This document shows positions 22,671 through 34,700 of a DNA stretch of 64,000 nucleotides, piece by piece. Source of the stretch: Tulasnella sp. 424. Taxonomy: Eukaryota > Basidiomycota > Agaricomycetes > Cantharellales > Tulasnellaceae. Made by a program: the position numbers and the translations under genes. Position 1 is the stretch's first letter, and the number at the start of each line of letters is the position of its first letter. The stretch spans positions 228,941 through 292,940 of the forward strand of contig WSUB01000019.1 of assembly GCA_019633425.1 (NCBI GenBank), read 5' to 3'. The notes beneath the pieces are model-generated. The model was not told where the DNA came from. It saw only the letters and a list, made by a program, of their open reading frames with translations, and did no database searches.

Positions 22671-23839
22671 ATGTCCGTCCCGTGGTCATATGTTCTCAAG
22701 TTCGTCTTGGTTGGAGATGCCGGTAAGTACGTCATGTATGCTGTCGTGTCCAGGTCCAGTCCACGATGAAACTTATGCGGTTTTGCTCTCAGCGGTTGGA
22801 AAGGTACTTGGATTCCATAAAACGCTTAATCACGTGTCTCAACTATACCTGTGTCCTCATTCACCGGCCAAATTAGACCTCGCTCCTCGTCCGTTTGACA
22901 GACCAACGCTTCCTGCAGAATCCAGATCCAACACTCGGAGTTGAATTTGGGTCAAAGCTCATTCAGCTAGAAGACATGAATGAAACCGTGAAGCTTCAGT
23001 GTTGGGATACAGCAGGCTCGGAGGCATTCCGGTGGGTTGCTGGGAGCGGGAGAAGGTCGGGTTCCGCTAAGCTTACGCCCCCTCGTTTCGTGGAATTAGG
23101 TCAATAACACGAAGTTCGTCGATCCAGCGAATATTAACTGCGTTCTTTTAATTTCTAAACTCCTGTGGTGCTTCACTATCGAACAGGTTACTATAGGGGT
23201 GAGTTCGTTGGTGGCAGAGCCTCCACCGGTTCGGGACTCATGGACTTGTTCACAGGTGCTGCCGGTGCGCTACTTGTCTTTGATCCAACATCAAGACGAA
23301 GTGAGTCTACGTGCTGCAAGATACCGGAGCATTGGATCTTATCCACTCTACAGGTTTCCTCAGCATTAAGTCGTGGCTTGACGACGTCCGGGAAAATGCC
23401 GACCCTCAAATCTCCTGTATCCTCGTCGCCAACAAGGTCGATCTCTGCGAGGAAGGGTCTGCGTCAGCCAAGAAGCGTGAGGTATCCGCTGAAGAAGCTC
23501 AGCAATTTGCCAAGGACAACCAGATGGTAGACTACATCGAAGCCAGCGCCAAGACTGGGCACAACGTTGATGAGGCGTTCACAAGAGCGGTACGACACAT
23601 CTTCGAATTACAGAGGATAAGAGTCGCTTTCTCACCTCGTTGGTGTTGTTTAGTCCCGCTCCATTCTAGAGAAGATAAAAGCCGGGCTGTTTGACGATAA
23701 GAAGGTGGAGTGCTTCACCAATCCCGGACAATTCGAGGCTTACCCGATGGCTTTTTAGTCCACTGGTGTCAAGAGACCTCAAAACGATCCGAATCAGCTG
23801 CAACTTGAACAATCACCGAAACGAGGGGGTTGCTGTTGA
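22671..23839 (+). CDS. Rab GTPase, Rab2/Rab4/Rab14 group
   Basis: Small GTPase of vesicle traffic, cut into many small exons. The P-loop GDAAVGKT is rebuilt across two introns, with a middle exon that encodes little more than the AVGK part. LLVRLTDQRF, PDPTLGVEFGSKLI (switch I Thr), WDTAGSEAFR (switch II) and SITRSYYRGAAGALLVFD follow from several exons. ILVANKVDL (NKxD) and YIEASAKTG (SAK) are the base-recognition motifs. A final intron (AAGAAG/GTGGAG ... TTTTTAG) removes an in-frame stop at 23758 and gives the tail STGVKRPQNDPNQ ... KRGGCC, ending at 23839. The CC end is the expected geranylgeranyl site. Without that splice the protein would lack its lipid anchor. RSYYRGAAGALLV places it near Rab2/4/14. 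Confidence 0.9.
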
Positions 23840-24135
23840 GCGATCTCGCCTCGTAGTTTGCCTTCCTTTTTGGACCGTTCCAAAATACCCGTCTTACCTC
23901 AGATATACACTGTATCTTGGCTGTTGTACTATTATTTTCTCTCTTAATGGACCTGTTGACGAGAACGAGCGCTGCACTAGGGGAAGGACCCTGAAACGCC
24001 ACAAGTGTGTGAAATTGAAGTTTTACTTGGGCCTTGTAATTTTGACGACCTCCTGCGCTCGACTCCTCGCCCTTAAAGCGATATATTTCAGCTAGAAAGA
24101 CGCGTTAGAAGAAGTTCTATATTGAAGCAAAAGTA

Positions 24136-25391
24136 ATGGCATTTGGTACGGTCCACAGCAGCATTACATCGACGAATGTTAGACTGATTGCCCAACCGTA
24201 TGCGATTTCAGGTGCATCTGGTGGACGTGGTGGATTCCGTGGCGGCGATGGTGGACGAGGTCGAGGAGGAGGAAGAGGAGGATTCAGTGACCGTGGCGGC
24301 CGTGGTGGTGGGCGTGGCGGCTTCAGTGCTCGAGGTGGACGGGGCGGTCCCCCAGGTCGTGGTGGCCCCGGACGAGGCGGACGCGGAGGAGCTCGTGGCC
24401 GTGGTGCACGTAAGCCTATGACATTGGCAACTAGGGGTATTGATCGACTGAGCTCCTCATCTTGCTGCAGCTCGTGGTGGTCGCGGAGGCGCCAGGGGTG
24501 GATCGAATGTCGTCGTCGAACCCCATCGTCACCCCGGTGTTTTCATCGCTAAGGGCAAGGAGCAACTCCTCGTCACGAAGAACCTTGTTCCAGGCGAGGC
24601 CGTATACGGAGAAAAGCGAGTCTCAGTTGATGGACCTGATGGGGCCAAGACCGAGTACCGCGTTTGGAATCCCTTCAGAAGCAAGTTGGCCGCTGGTATT
24701 CTCGGTGGATTGGACGATATCTTCATCGCACCCGGAAAGAAGGTTCTCTACTTAGGTGCCGCAAGCGGTACCAGCGTCAGCCACGTTGCAGACGTCGTTG
24801 GTCCGGTAAGGGAGTAGGATCCTTTGCTCGCCAGAAGCTGACTTGCGATACGTCCCTTTTCTAGGAAGGAATCGTGTATGCCGTTGAATTTTCGCATCGT
24901 TCCGGTCGTGATTTGATCAATATGGCTAAGAAGCGTACAAATGTTATCCGTATGTCAAAATTGGCTTTTGAGGCTGTTGAGCGGTACTAAATATCTTTCT
25001 CATCAGCCATTGTCGAAGACGCGCGTCACCCAAACAAGTACCGAATGCTGCTCTCTATCGTAGACGTTATCTTCGCAGACGTTGCCCAGCCTGACCAAGC
25101 TCGTATCGTCGCCCTGAATGCCCATCACTTCCTCAAGAACGGCGGTCACGCTGTTATCTCTATCAAAGCGAACTGTATCGATTCAACTGCCCCTGCAGAA
25201 GTCGTCTTCGCATCAGAGGTGAAGAAGTTGCAAGAGGAGATGTTCAAACCTTTGGAACAATTGACACTCGAACCTTACGAGAGGGTAAGCGTGCTCCGTT
25301 CACGCATCACAGGACATATTCCTAACTATCTTATTCCTCTTAGGACCACGCGATTGTGCTCGCTCAGTACAAAAGACACGCTGGCGCATAG
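24136..25391 (+). CDS. nop1: Fibrillarin (Nop1), box C/D snoRNP 2'-O-methyltransferase
   Basis: Nucleolar methyltransferase for rRNA, guided by box C/D snoRNAs. Exon 1 (24136-24145) encodes only MAF and one base; an intron at 24146-24211 leads to a Gly/Arg-rich GAR domain full of RGG and GGF units. The catalytic part contains [20 protein letters not shown], then [20 protein letters not shown] (SAM-binding), [31 protein letters not shown] and [12 protein letters not shown]. It ends [14 protein letters not shown]. Reading straight through the first intron gives a spurious N-terminus ([11 protein letters not shown]). The gene converges on the Rad2-like gene with only 171 nt between stops. Confidence 0.95.
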
Positions 25392-25562
25392 ACAATTTGC
25401 TGAGAATGATCTCTTGTATCCCGATCTTAATATTGCTGTTTCGAATGTTGTCTGTTGCCCCGCTGTACGAATAGGTATTGGAGTACTAAAATGCATGTCT
25501 CTTGCGTCATCAAAGGATATAGCGGAGGATAGCAAAGTCGATAGCGTTGGCATTATAATTAG

Positions 25563-27484
25563 CTATAGATATATCGAGGTTTGGTTCGATCCTTGTCCCA
25601 AATGGTGAAACCCGTAGTCAAAACCTCCGTAATAGTCAACCTCTAATGGATTGACCTGCTCCTCCAGGGCCTTCGAATACTCGCTGCTCAGATCAAACCC
25701 TCGCAGAATTTCAGCCACCTCCGCATCATCGACGTCCATCGACTGGGTTTCGGCAAATAGCTGCCTCCACTCGGCTGGTATAGGTGGTAACGAGCCGAAC
25801 ACAGTCCGACCATCCTGAACCTGTTGCATGTACTCCTCTTCGCTGAGTTTGGGTTCCGGGAGGTATCTGCGCCCATTTCCTTTTTTACTTCTTTCCGAAC
25901 GAATGATCTCTTCAATGTTTCCAAACGTTTGGATCAACTTGGTTGCTCGGATGGGTCCAAGCCCATGCAATCTCTCTGTAAAGTCTGACCCAATCAGGAG
26001 AGCCAAGTCGATAAAAGATTCCGGTGTAAGGTCCAACGCGTTGCGAACTTCTTCGCCCGAGATCCGGATTATAGGTTCGTCTCGTGTTGTTATATTACGG
26101 AGGAGAGTTGCACCGTAAACGAGGACATCCTGAAACGACGAACATGAGTACATCTCTTCACGATACTCGTAATCGCACACTCTTACCGTGTCTTCGCTTG
26201 CCACGAAGTCTGCAAGACCGTTTATACAAAGACTAGCGGCGACCCCTTCAGCTTCGTATGGATATGGAGCCTCAACAACAGGAACCCGCATTGCGTTCAA
26301 GACGATACGGCATTCATCGTACGTCAGGCTGGTAGGAGGACTTTGCCTTTTTGTATACGATTCTAGCAGGTTCTGACTGGCGATGACGAGTTTTCGGAGA
26401 TTCTGAATAGCTTCGTCGGTGCGATCATCTTCTTCTGGGGCGGTTGTCGGCGTTGGATGAAGTATGGACGACCATATCCTCCCCTCCTCAGCCACCAGCC
26501 GGGCTTGAAGCTTTGAACCCGTAGCCGCGGTTTCTACCTCAAGGGGCACGTCTAATGGATGCTTTGTCAACCGTTCGCCGGACTCGGGCTTGTTAGAAGA
26601 CATCAGGGCAACTAGAGCTTCCTCAGATGTCGGAGCGGATGGCACGAGTCGCCGGACTTCTTCAGTGCCCGCTTTCCTCATCGTGCTTTCACGTTTGTCT
26701 GAAGCTGAGTCGACGACGTTGTCGGCGGAGACCTGGCAAGCGGATACGACGGTTGCGAGAGCATGGCGTCTGTTGCTCTTTTGATAGTCCCTGTACAAAA
26801 CAGCGAGACGTTTGAAATGAGATGCTGTCGATAGAGCTTTGATTGATAGTTTGCTTCCAGAGGATGCGTCGGCGATACGAGAGGGCGTCAAAATTTCGGC
26901 GGTCGCGCACTCTTGGTATGCACCTAGTTCCCGATATCGTTCCGCGATGGAGAGAATGCGTTCTAGGCGGTGTAATCTAGCAGCCTCCACCTGAGCGCGA
27001 GCTGCCACTAGTTTCCGAGCGGACTCCCTTTTTCGGACCTACCGCACAGGCTGATCAATGTCCGGGCACACGACTCCGCAAAAAAAAGGGGATAGATACC
27101 TCACGAGTCTTAGCATCGCTGCGGGTCCTTCCGTCAAAGACGCAGACCACGTTCACGTTTGACTTTCGGAGTTCCGAAATCAGGCGGAACCATCCGCGTA
27201 CGTGCCTGTAGATGTGGGGATCGGGGCTGAACCAGAACCGCTGCGTGACAAGAGTCGCATCTCTATCGAGAATGTTTCGTCAGAACTTGCCATGTGTAAC
27301 GTTCTATCTTGGTAACTTACATCGCCAATGTCGTTCCAGAGATTGCCGCGAATCGGTCAGGCAGTTTGCTGACCACTTGAGGGCTTGGAGGAGAGTAATG
27401 TTAGCTACGTCAAGGAGTGTAGGCAACAAATAAAACATCTTACCAGTGCTTGAGAAGAAAAGGGGTAATACCAGCTATTCCCAT
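25563..27484 (-). CDS. XPG/Rad2-family (FEN1-like) structure-specific nuclease
   Basis: Predicted 5' flap-type nuclease. The start at 27484 gives [18 protein letters not shown], the classic XPG N-terminus. Short introns follow, giving [14 protein letters not shown] (first metal Asp) and [20 protein letters not shown] (second Asp). A linker of about 200 residues rich in Ala, Ser and Glu separates this from the I-domain: [32 protein letters not shown] (acidic ligands), [17 protein letters not shown] and [18 protein letters not shown] (final Asp and helix-hairpin-helix). A 57-nt intron at 26130-26186 is a multiple of three without a stop, so the unspliced frame stays open. The C-terminus lacks an obvious PCNA box, so it may not be FEN1 itself. 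Exact cellular role unknown. Confidence 0.85.
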
Positions 27485-27918
27485 TCATCTAAGGGATATG
27501 TGGCTCAACGGAAAGAAGCTTTTGGGTGCAACAACGGAGAAAACAGAGACAAACAGGCACGTTACTCCTCAGCGTTCGTTTTCCATCAAGACCAGCAAGC
27601 AAACGATAGTCATCATGGTCATCTTCCTGCCCGCGCTCTAGATCCAACTACTTTGTGATTGGGTTCAATCCTGTATTACCTTCAATCTTCCGACGAGCGC
27701 GCGCTCGGCGCTCGGCTTCAGTGATGCGCACGCGTCGTTCTATTCGGAGCTGCGAAGAGAACCCAGCCTGCGGAGCTTGTTGATGTAAAGAAAGTAGCGC
27801 CGAATCGAACGAGCTCTTCTATAAAAGCCTGACATCGCAGGGGCACAGGTCGGAGCGGCTCGAGAAGACAGCAACTCCAAGAAATTTAAACTCCTATCCT
27901 GTACCACCAGATCTCCAT
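27485..27918. other. Divergent promoter region, nuclease and small unknown gene
   Basis: A 434-nt spacer between two divergent genes. It includes a TATA-like element at 27820-27826 for the plus-strand gene. No coding sequence was recognised. Confidence 0.5.
27820..27826 (+). promoter_or_regulatory. TATA box
   Basis: TATAAAA lies 93 nt upstream of the start codon at 27919, a usual distance for a fungal TATA element followed by a short leader. Confidence 0.5.
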
Positions 27919-28461
27919 ATGTCTACATCAGTAAGCTTTGAATGCCTGCTTCGAATCATCATTGACTGGTGTGATTCTTAGGATATTACGGGCCACGTCG
28001 TTGGTAGTGTCGAACCTGACAACCTCTCTTCCAACCATTACACTCTGACCTTGATCTCTAAGAACGAGATGTACCAGGGCAAAGGAGACGCAAACACTCA
28101 AACTCCTATCGGAAAGATATATGGATTCGAAAGCTCCTTTAAGTTGTTAGTTCCGCCTGGTTGGGACGGCTTACTCAACACCAGCGGCGTCACATTCCAA
28201 TGGGGGCCAGAAGCAAATCCAGGAGCTAGCCTGGAAATCAAACTCTTTACCAACAGTCAGCAAATCATGTCCGTTGCCAGCTGCGTACCGGCGGATAGCA
28301 GTCTTAATGGCTCGGGCGGTTCCATCCAGTGGTATGGTTGCCTTGTCGCTCCCGAACTTATTGCATATCGCTTACGACTTTTGGATTCTTCTCTTGAAGG
28401 CGACCCCTACGATCATCGGAAACGGAGTCGCGCGACGTGGAATAAGGTCGCCTGTTGTTAG
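27919..28461 (+). CDS. Unknown small protein
   Basis: Not recognised. Exon 1 is MSTS (27919-27930); a short intron ending TTCTTAG leads to exon 2 at 27982, starting DITGHVVGSVEPDNL. The product is about 164 residues. It alternates hydrophobic and polar residues (HYTLTLISKNEMYQ, LEIKLFTNSQQIM, GSIQWYGCLV), suggesting a beta-sandwich. It has no signal peptide and no membrane segment. The last 25 residues are basic and may reflect a missed final intron. A TATA box upstream supports expression. Confidence 0.6.
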
Positions 28462-28702
28462 TGTAGTAGAGGACCAGAGTGTTCGTTCTCTATAGTAATA
28501 AATGAAGGAGCTTGTGCAGAGATTCGTATCTGACAGTTCGTCAAAGTGCTCCAACGGAAAGCGAATCGTTGGATGCCTGCAAGAAAGGGGCCTCGTCGTG
28601 ACAACTAGAGGCGTCACAGGGAACATTGGATCACGTGATTCCGTCAATTTATCCTCTTCTTCCTTCCTCTTCAATCGACGCTTTGCGCCTGTCCACCTTA
28701 CC

Positions 28703-29840
28703 ATGGTAAGCCAGACTAGATGTACTCTCTTAGCTTGCATCTTATACTGATGGTCGTTACAGCCTCAGGTGATAGATCTTTGGTGTTTCGCCGATGGTGG
28801 CAGTCATTGAACCAGTCCCGTTTAGAACGAGTACATTGAAGAGAGTATCAAGCAGCATGGTCGCCGGTTGGATCACGAAGAACGGGTGTATGTATTGATA
28901 ATACTGGCATATTCTGCTCTACTAACGTCTCAAATATCTTCCAGGCGGAAACGCATAGCTCGAGAGCCTCACAAAAGGTCGCAGGTCGCCCAGAGCGCAT
29001 TCGGTTTAAAGGCGAAGCTTCTACACCAACGGCGACACGCTGAGAAGGTTCAACTCAAGAAGACCCTCAAAGCTCATGACGAGCGGAACGTCAAGACGCC
29101 ATCTGGTCCTGTGGACCCTCAGACCGCACGACCGACATACCTCCTGGACAGAGACGAGCAGAAGGATGCCAAGGCACTCTCGACCGCAGTTAAGCAGAAG
29201 CGAAAGGACAAGGCCGCAAAATATGCTGTGCCGTTACCGAAAGTACGGGGCATTGCAGAGCAGGAGATGTTCAAGGTGTTAAAGACCGGCAAGACGGGGA
29301 GGAAGAGTTGGAAGCGGATGATCACGAAGGCGACATTCGTGGGAGAGGCGTTCACTAGAAAACCGGTGAAGCTGGAAAGGTTTATAAGGCCGATGGCATT
29401 GCGGTTCAAGAAGGCCAACGTGACGCATCGTATGTGGCTCAGATCCAAGCCAGGCCTCCCTGACGACTGAAAAGCCTGTTCATGTCATCCAGCGGACCTG
29501 AAAGCAACCTTCCAACTACCAATCATCTCTGTAAAAAAGAATCCACAGTCGCCTATGTATACTCAGCTTGGCGTGCTCACTAAGGGCACCATCATTGAGG
29601 TCAACGTTTCTGAACTCGGTCTCGTTACCACTGGCGGCAAGGCTGTCTGGGTAAGCGCCCCAAAGCACTTTTTAGGGGTTTATTGGTGCTAAGGCTACCT
29701 TATCTTAGGGCAAATACGCTCAGGTTACCAATAACCCGGAGAATGATGGCTGTATCAATGCGGTCCTCCGTGAGTTATATAATTCCTCCGCCGGTCTTAA
29801 GTATACTTACCATTTCTTTCCCCATAATCTAGTTGTATGA
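28703..29840 (+). CDS. nsa2: NSA2, 60S ribosome biogenesis factor
   Basis: Nucleolar factor needed for pre-60S maturation (27S rRNA processing). The exon structure is unusual. The coding part of exon 1 is the ATG alone (28703-28705). A 6-nt microexon (28763-28768) encodes PQ, and exon 3 (28826-28887) begins [20 protein letters not shown], matching the family start. Exon 4 (28945-29429) has the basic core, then [34 protein letters not shown], and [20 protein letters not shown] across further introns. The last exon (29833-29840) supplies only part of one codon, a Val and the stop, giving the family end AVLLV. Naive translation would lose both termini. Length (about 260 residues) is normal. Confidence 0.93.
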
Positions 29841-30973
29841 TTTAGCTTCTATGTATTCACGGGCATTTCCGATTTCGGGAGTCGCCGCATCTATTGAGCC
29901 CCTTAGCCTGAAGTCGCCGGAGGGTCGATTTCTGAGGAGCTCGGACATTCGGTCCGTCTGATGCTGCACTAAAATAAGGCCCAACTCACTGTGTTCCCCT
30001 CGGTTTTCCCCGGTGGCGCTAAAGCATGCTCACGACTCCGAGCCGACCGGACCACGCCATTCTAATGGCCGCCTTAGCAACGACTGCGGCCACATAGGCA
30101 TCGGTCCAAAGTTAGTAACCGAATGACCGACTTATTCAAATTTAAGAATATTGAATATGAAGGGATCCTGAGCCAAATCAGCCCATAGTGAGGTGGCATG
30201 TCTCGTCGGCTCGACCCCTTGTGATCCATGGATAGTTCCTTGTGGTGGGAAGAACGGTGTCGTACTCAAGGGTTGAGTAGATCATCTCCCTGTGAGTGTG
30301 AGTCAACTTTAGTATCATTGAGAATCTAAAGATGCCAGGCGCTGAGGGATCGCCGAGGGAATACCGTCGGGTCGATGTATGGCATCGTGGCTTCTTTACG
30401 GATATAAGCGCTTCATCTTTGCGCCAGTCGTCTCTGTTGAACTCCCACCGCGCCTGGAGAACTCTTCTCCACGATCCACGACCGCTCTCGAACCCAAGGC
30501 CTTGAATTGTGGTCCTCCGTCCTCCACGGGCACTTTTCGACTCGGGGCGTTTTCAAACGAAAGCCTGTCTGCTCCACTTCGCCTTCGAGTTCCGTCTTCT
30601 TTGTGTCACCGGTGTCACCGATAACCGAGCGAAATCAATAACTCGCCTGGTCTTTTGACTTGACCACGCTTCTATCATTGCTTTTCGTGAGATTATCTCG
30701 CGCAACGACCCGTTCCGATCGGCCGTTTACCTGACGGGATCTAACCCAGATCAGAAGGTTTCACAGCACAGTTTTACATTGCAACCTAACGGCGGAGACT
30801 TGGCGAGTGTTAATTGCATATACCGGGTTCCTTGTGGTAAGCTGCGTATTCAGATCTACAAAAAGGCGGTGCCAGAACTAACACCGTGGCCCCAAGGTCC
30901 TCCCTCTGTTCCCCTAGGCTGTTGAAGCCTCTTCTACTCCTCACTTACTACTACTCTCCTTTGTACATCTGTG
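29841..30973. other. Intergenic, NSA2 to tail-anchored gene
   Basis: About 1.1 kb with no recognisable gene. It has only short frames, and the sequence is neither repetitive nor strongly biased. It may contain degraded mobile DNA, but no family can be named. Confidence 0.45.
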
Positions 30974-31541
30974 ATGACTGTCATGTCACGGCAACCCGAG
31001 GTCGTCTCCATCGGTGTGTCCCGTCACTGGTCTCCTATCTCAACGCAAGTTAACCTATCGGCATTCACTTCCAGGCGACGAAATATCCATGGAATCATCC
31101 TTGGATCGCCTCCGTAACCTGGACTTGAGGCATGTGGTCATGACTGAGGTCGAAACCGACACCGTCACCATTCTACCAGATGGGACCGTCTCGCCCGCGG
31201 ACACCGGAACTATTGTCCCAACAATGGAGGGACTTCACATTCTGCGATCATCAATACGGTGGATTCAACTAAAGGATGGAGTGGGAGTGTCTGAGTCGAA
31301 GAAGATTCGTGAAGTCATCGTTACGAAACCCTTCTTTGCTGTGAGATCCACGGCTCAATTCGACCATTTGGGGTTCACGGAGCCCCAGCACACAGATGGT
31401 ACCATTCGTGAGGAGGACGGCGGTCCTATTGTTCGAAGTTCGCGGGAAGAAATCCTCCGTCTGTATGCGTTCATGGCGCTGCTTTTCGTATTGTGGATAG
31501 TCTGGTCAAAGGTTACCCGCTGTCGGGTTTCAGGACGATGA
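30974..31541 (+). CDS. Unknown tail-anchored membrane protein
   Basis: No family recognised. Exon 1 starts MTVMSRQPEVVSIG; an intron GTGTGT ... CTTCCAG joins it in frame to DEISMESSLDRLRNLDLRHV. The product is about 170 residues. It ends with one hydrophobic segment, YAFMALLFVLWIVWS, and a short basic tail (KVTRCRVSGR), the layout of a C-terminally anchored protein of the ER or mitochondrial outer membrane. The start at 30974 was chosen because the spliced exon is in frame; unspliced reading would begin at the Met at 31089 (MESSLDRL). Confidence 0.6.
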
Positions 31542-31783
31542 AAGAGTTGTACGACGGACATGAGATTGCACTGTATTACTATCCTGTATAACTTAGCTTG
31601 ATTCTTTCGGACTGTGTATGCATTTTTCGTTCGTTCATCAGACTTTGGCGTGGGGAAGAGGTGCTGTCGCGGTCCTGGATCTGGAAGTCACGTGTGTTTG
31701 GACTTGAACCGCTGATTCTTGTCGACCACCGCAAGCCAAAGACTCATCCAAGAACCACCGACGACGCTGTCGACGCCTTTCCC

Positions 31784-34700
31784 ATGTTTGGGGTACTAGA
31801 GGTTCTGTCGTTTCCTCTCCCATCTTTCTCGCTACCCGCGGCCGCTTTACCCGCCAACCTTCAAAGGAGGTTCTTCTCGTTTATCCTCAGACGAACACTT
31901 GGACATCTCGTCAAACCTGGACAGCTAGACATCAACCAAATAGAGGCTCAGATTGGAGGAGGAAAGTTCGAGATCCGAGATGTAGAGTTGGACCCTCAGG
32001 TATGCTGGGCCGTCTACCCTGCAGATCGTTCAGGCAGTCGTTGACTTTCATCCCGCAGGCAATCAACCAGCTACTAGACGACCTTCCCCTTCAGCTCCAT
32101 GATGGCTCCATTGGCAAAGTGTCGGCTCAGATCCCGTTGCCAAACATCTTTACCGCACCCTTCAATCTGGTCTTATCATCCTTGCACCTTACCCTGGAAA
32201 TGCGCCCACCGCCTAGCAATCCTCCACCTCCCACAAACCTCGCAGAGTCGGTGGCATCCATTGCCGAGACATTTGTACACGATGAACTCAACGAACGAGA
32301 TACACGTCTTCTGCGGAACTCCGTACATGGACTTGCTGAGGATGAAGAAGACGAGCGCCAGCCTCCCGGGTCCATTAACCCCTATTTAGACAACGACCGC
32401 GATGATGAGGACGAGGACGAGACAATCCCTGCAGATCAGCTGGAAATGGAGGGAGTTGGGATGTTTTCGATGGTCGTGGAGAGGCTATTATCTCGTTTCT
32501 GCTTTACCGCAACCGACACTGTCATCCGGATCGTCCACCCAGGCATCGCCGAATACACCCTCCGTGTGCCTGAAGTAGCCTATGCTACAGAAGAAGAAGT
32601 TGCGGAAACCGTTACAAAAGTCCGGACGGTCAAGGTATCGGGCGTGACGGTCTCGGTCAAGCAACTTCGGCCGCCGAACCAACGCATGGATTCCATGGGC
32701 TCGACCGAGTCCGACACCGAAGGAGTTCCTTCAGCAACCGAGTCTTCATCAGAAGATGAGATTCCAGCGGATATGTATCAGAGCACAGTCTCTGTTGCAA
32801 CCAGCATGTATCAGAGCGCAGCTTCGATTGCCCCTTCGGTCGCGCCAGACAGTTCCCCAGACTCCTCCCGGCTATCTCCGACAATCTCAAACAAGCAGCA
32901 AAGTCCTTGGACTCCGGTAGATGAAGTAATCCTTTCTCTGGCTTCAGAGCCTATTGTCGTCAAGATCCGGAACGTCTTTCCTGCTGAGACCGCTGCGGCT
33001 CTTTCCCAGCAGGTTTCTACTTCGGATGGAGCACAACTAAGCATGTCGCAGGAGACGGTCCGCGTAGTGTCGGAGATAAAGAAGAGCTCTCGAACATCAG
33101 TTGACATTGCTATCGGGCTTGTCGCTGTCGCTTTCCAAAGCCAGCAAATTCGAACCGTGTTGTCGTCCGTGGCATTTGTTTCGTCAAACCAGACAAAGGT
33201 TACTGATGCGAAAGGCTCAGAGAGCCCTAGCACTGGTCCTCAAGTTCAGCTGCAGCTCAAAGCGAAAGGGTTGATTCTGTTGCTCCTTCAAGATCGACCG
33301 TCAAATGATGGTTCCTTGGATCGTTTCTTCGCCCAACCATCCACACCCCCACTTCGGATACGACACCTACGATTCCATCTAGATAATATCGAAGCCTCCC
33401 TAACCGACGGGTCCCTCAACCCTACCGCCATGACCGCACCTACCAACGCCCGCAACGCCCGGCATAATACCACATCTCGACAAATTGCATCGTTATCCAT
33501 TTCTGATATATCTCTGTTCATAATCTCCCGCACTCACGTCGACACATGGACTGCATATCCTATTATCATTCACGATTCCAATCTTCCACATCAATATGAC
33601 ACATCCACTACACCATGTTTCCCGGTTTTCGACTCACCAGATTGGAGGAAGGCTGACGGTTTGGTTGTACGGCCTTCACGATGGAAGGTCAATGTACAGC
33701 CATCGAAGCGAAGGATGTCAAGTTCGACTTTACTCCCCATGGTTGGAGGTCCGGCGATCCGTTTGAGAACGGAACTCGGACCTGCTGTCACCAAGGTGGT
33801 CGAATTCAACCTGGAGCCTTTGCACGTCTTCCTTGACCTTCAGAATGTAAAGCATTTGTTACCGTTTATTACGGAGTGCCTTCCCGCAGAGCCCACTCCA
33901 CAGCAGCCTGATAGCCCGCGGTCGGAGGAACTCAGTGCCGAGGAAGAGCGGAAGCTCCAGGCTACGCCTAAAGCTCGAAATGCGGATGAGAAAATCATTG
34001 GAGACTTGGATGCACAAAATGCCAAAGCTGTGAGTCCGGGTCTCGATCATTACACGCTGAGCTTGAATCCCTGACTGATGCTTCTGCAGGCGATATCGGA
34101 AAGCGGAACGACCCTCGTGCTCGTAGCCCCCATGATAAGGGTCCAAGTTCGTTGCCCCGCCCCTCCTTCGGCACCTACCGAGCGGTCTGGACCACTAGTC
34201 CTCGATATCCATAATCTACGTGTGGTGACGGGAGACGGTAGCCAGCAGCGAGGCACCAACACTCGGTTCGGCTCATATGATGCCCCCACATCTGCTCGAA
34301 AGAGCTCAAGAAAGAAAATGCTGTCCCAGGTGGAATGGGCGAAATTGGTGGTGTCACTTGCGGGTCCTGGGGAGCCTAGAGCTAGCGCAATCGTCTCGAT
34401 TGCCCCGCTGCCGTCGAATGATAAGCCCAACGAGCAGCAGCCAGATATCAAACCAATCGTGTTCGTTCGCCAGTCGGATCCGCCGAAGACAGACGTAGCT
34501 CCATCTACCAGCATCGAAATTCGGCTTCCTTACGCCGCAGTCAACTTCGATAAATCCAATATCGACAGTCTCCAACTTTGGGCCGACGACTGCACACAAT
34601 GGGCGGAAAGAACCTTTGGGGATGGCCAGAGGTCCGATCGGTCGAGCGCAGAAACGAGCATGATTGGCAGTCGATACTTTGCACACACCCCAAAAGGCAT

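Noticed and set aside
24146..24211. Coding reading of the region after MAFG in fibrillarin ([11 protein letters not shown]...)
   Set aside because: It is an intron with GTACGG and TTTCAG ends; removing it gives the normal MAFG-GAR start.
27655..27680. GGTTCAATCC-like word resembling a tRNA T-loop
   Set aside because: No matching acceptor stem, D-arm or anticodon arm could be folded around it. No convincing tRNA was found in the window.
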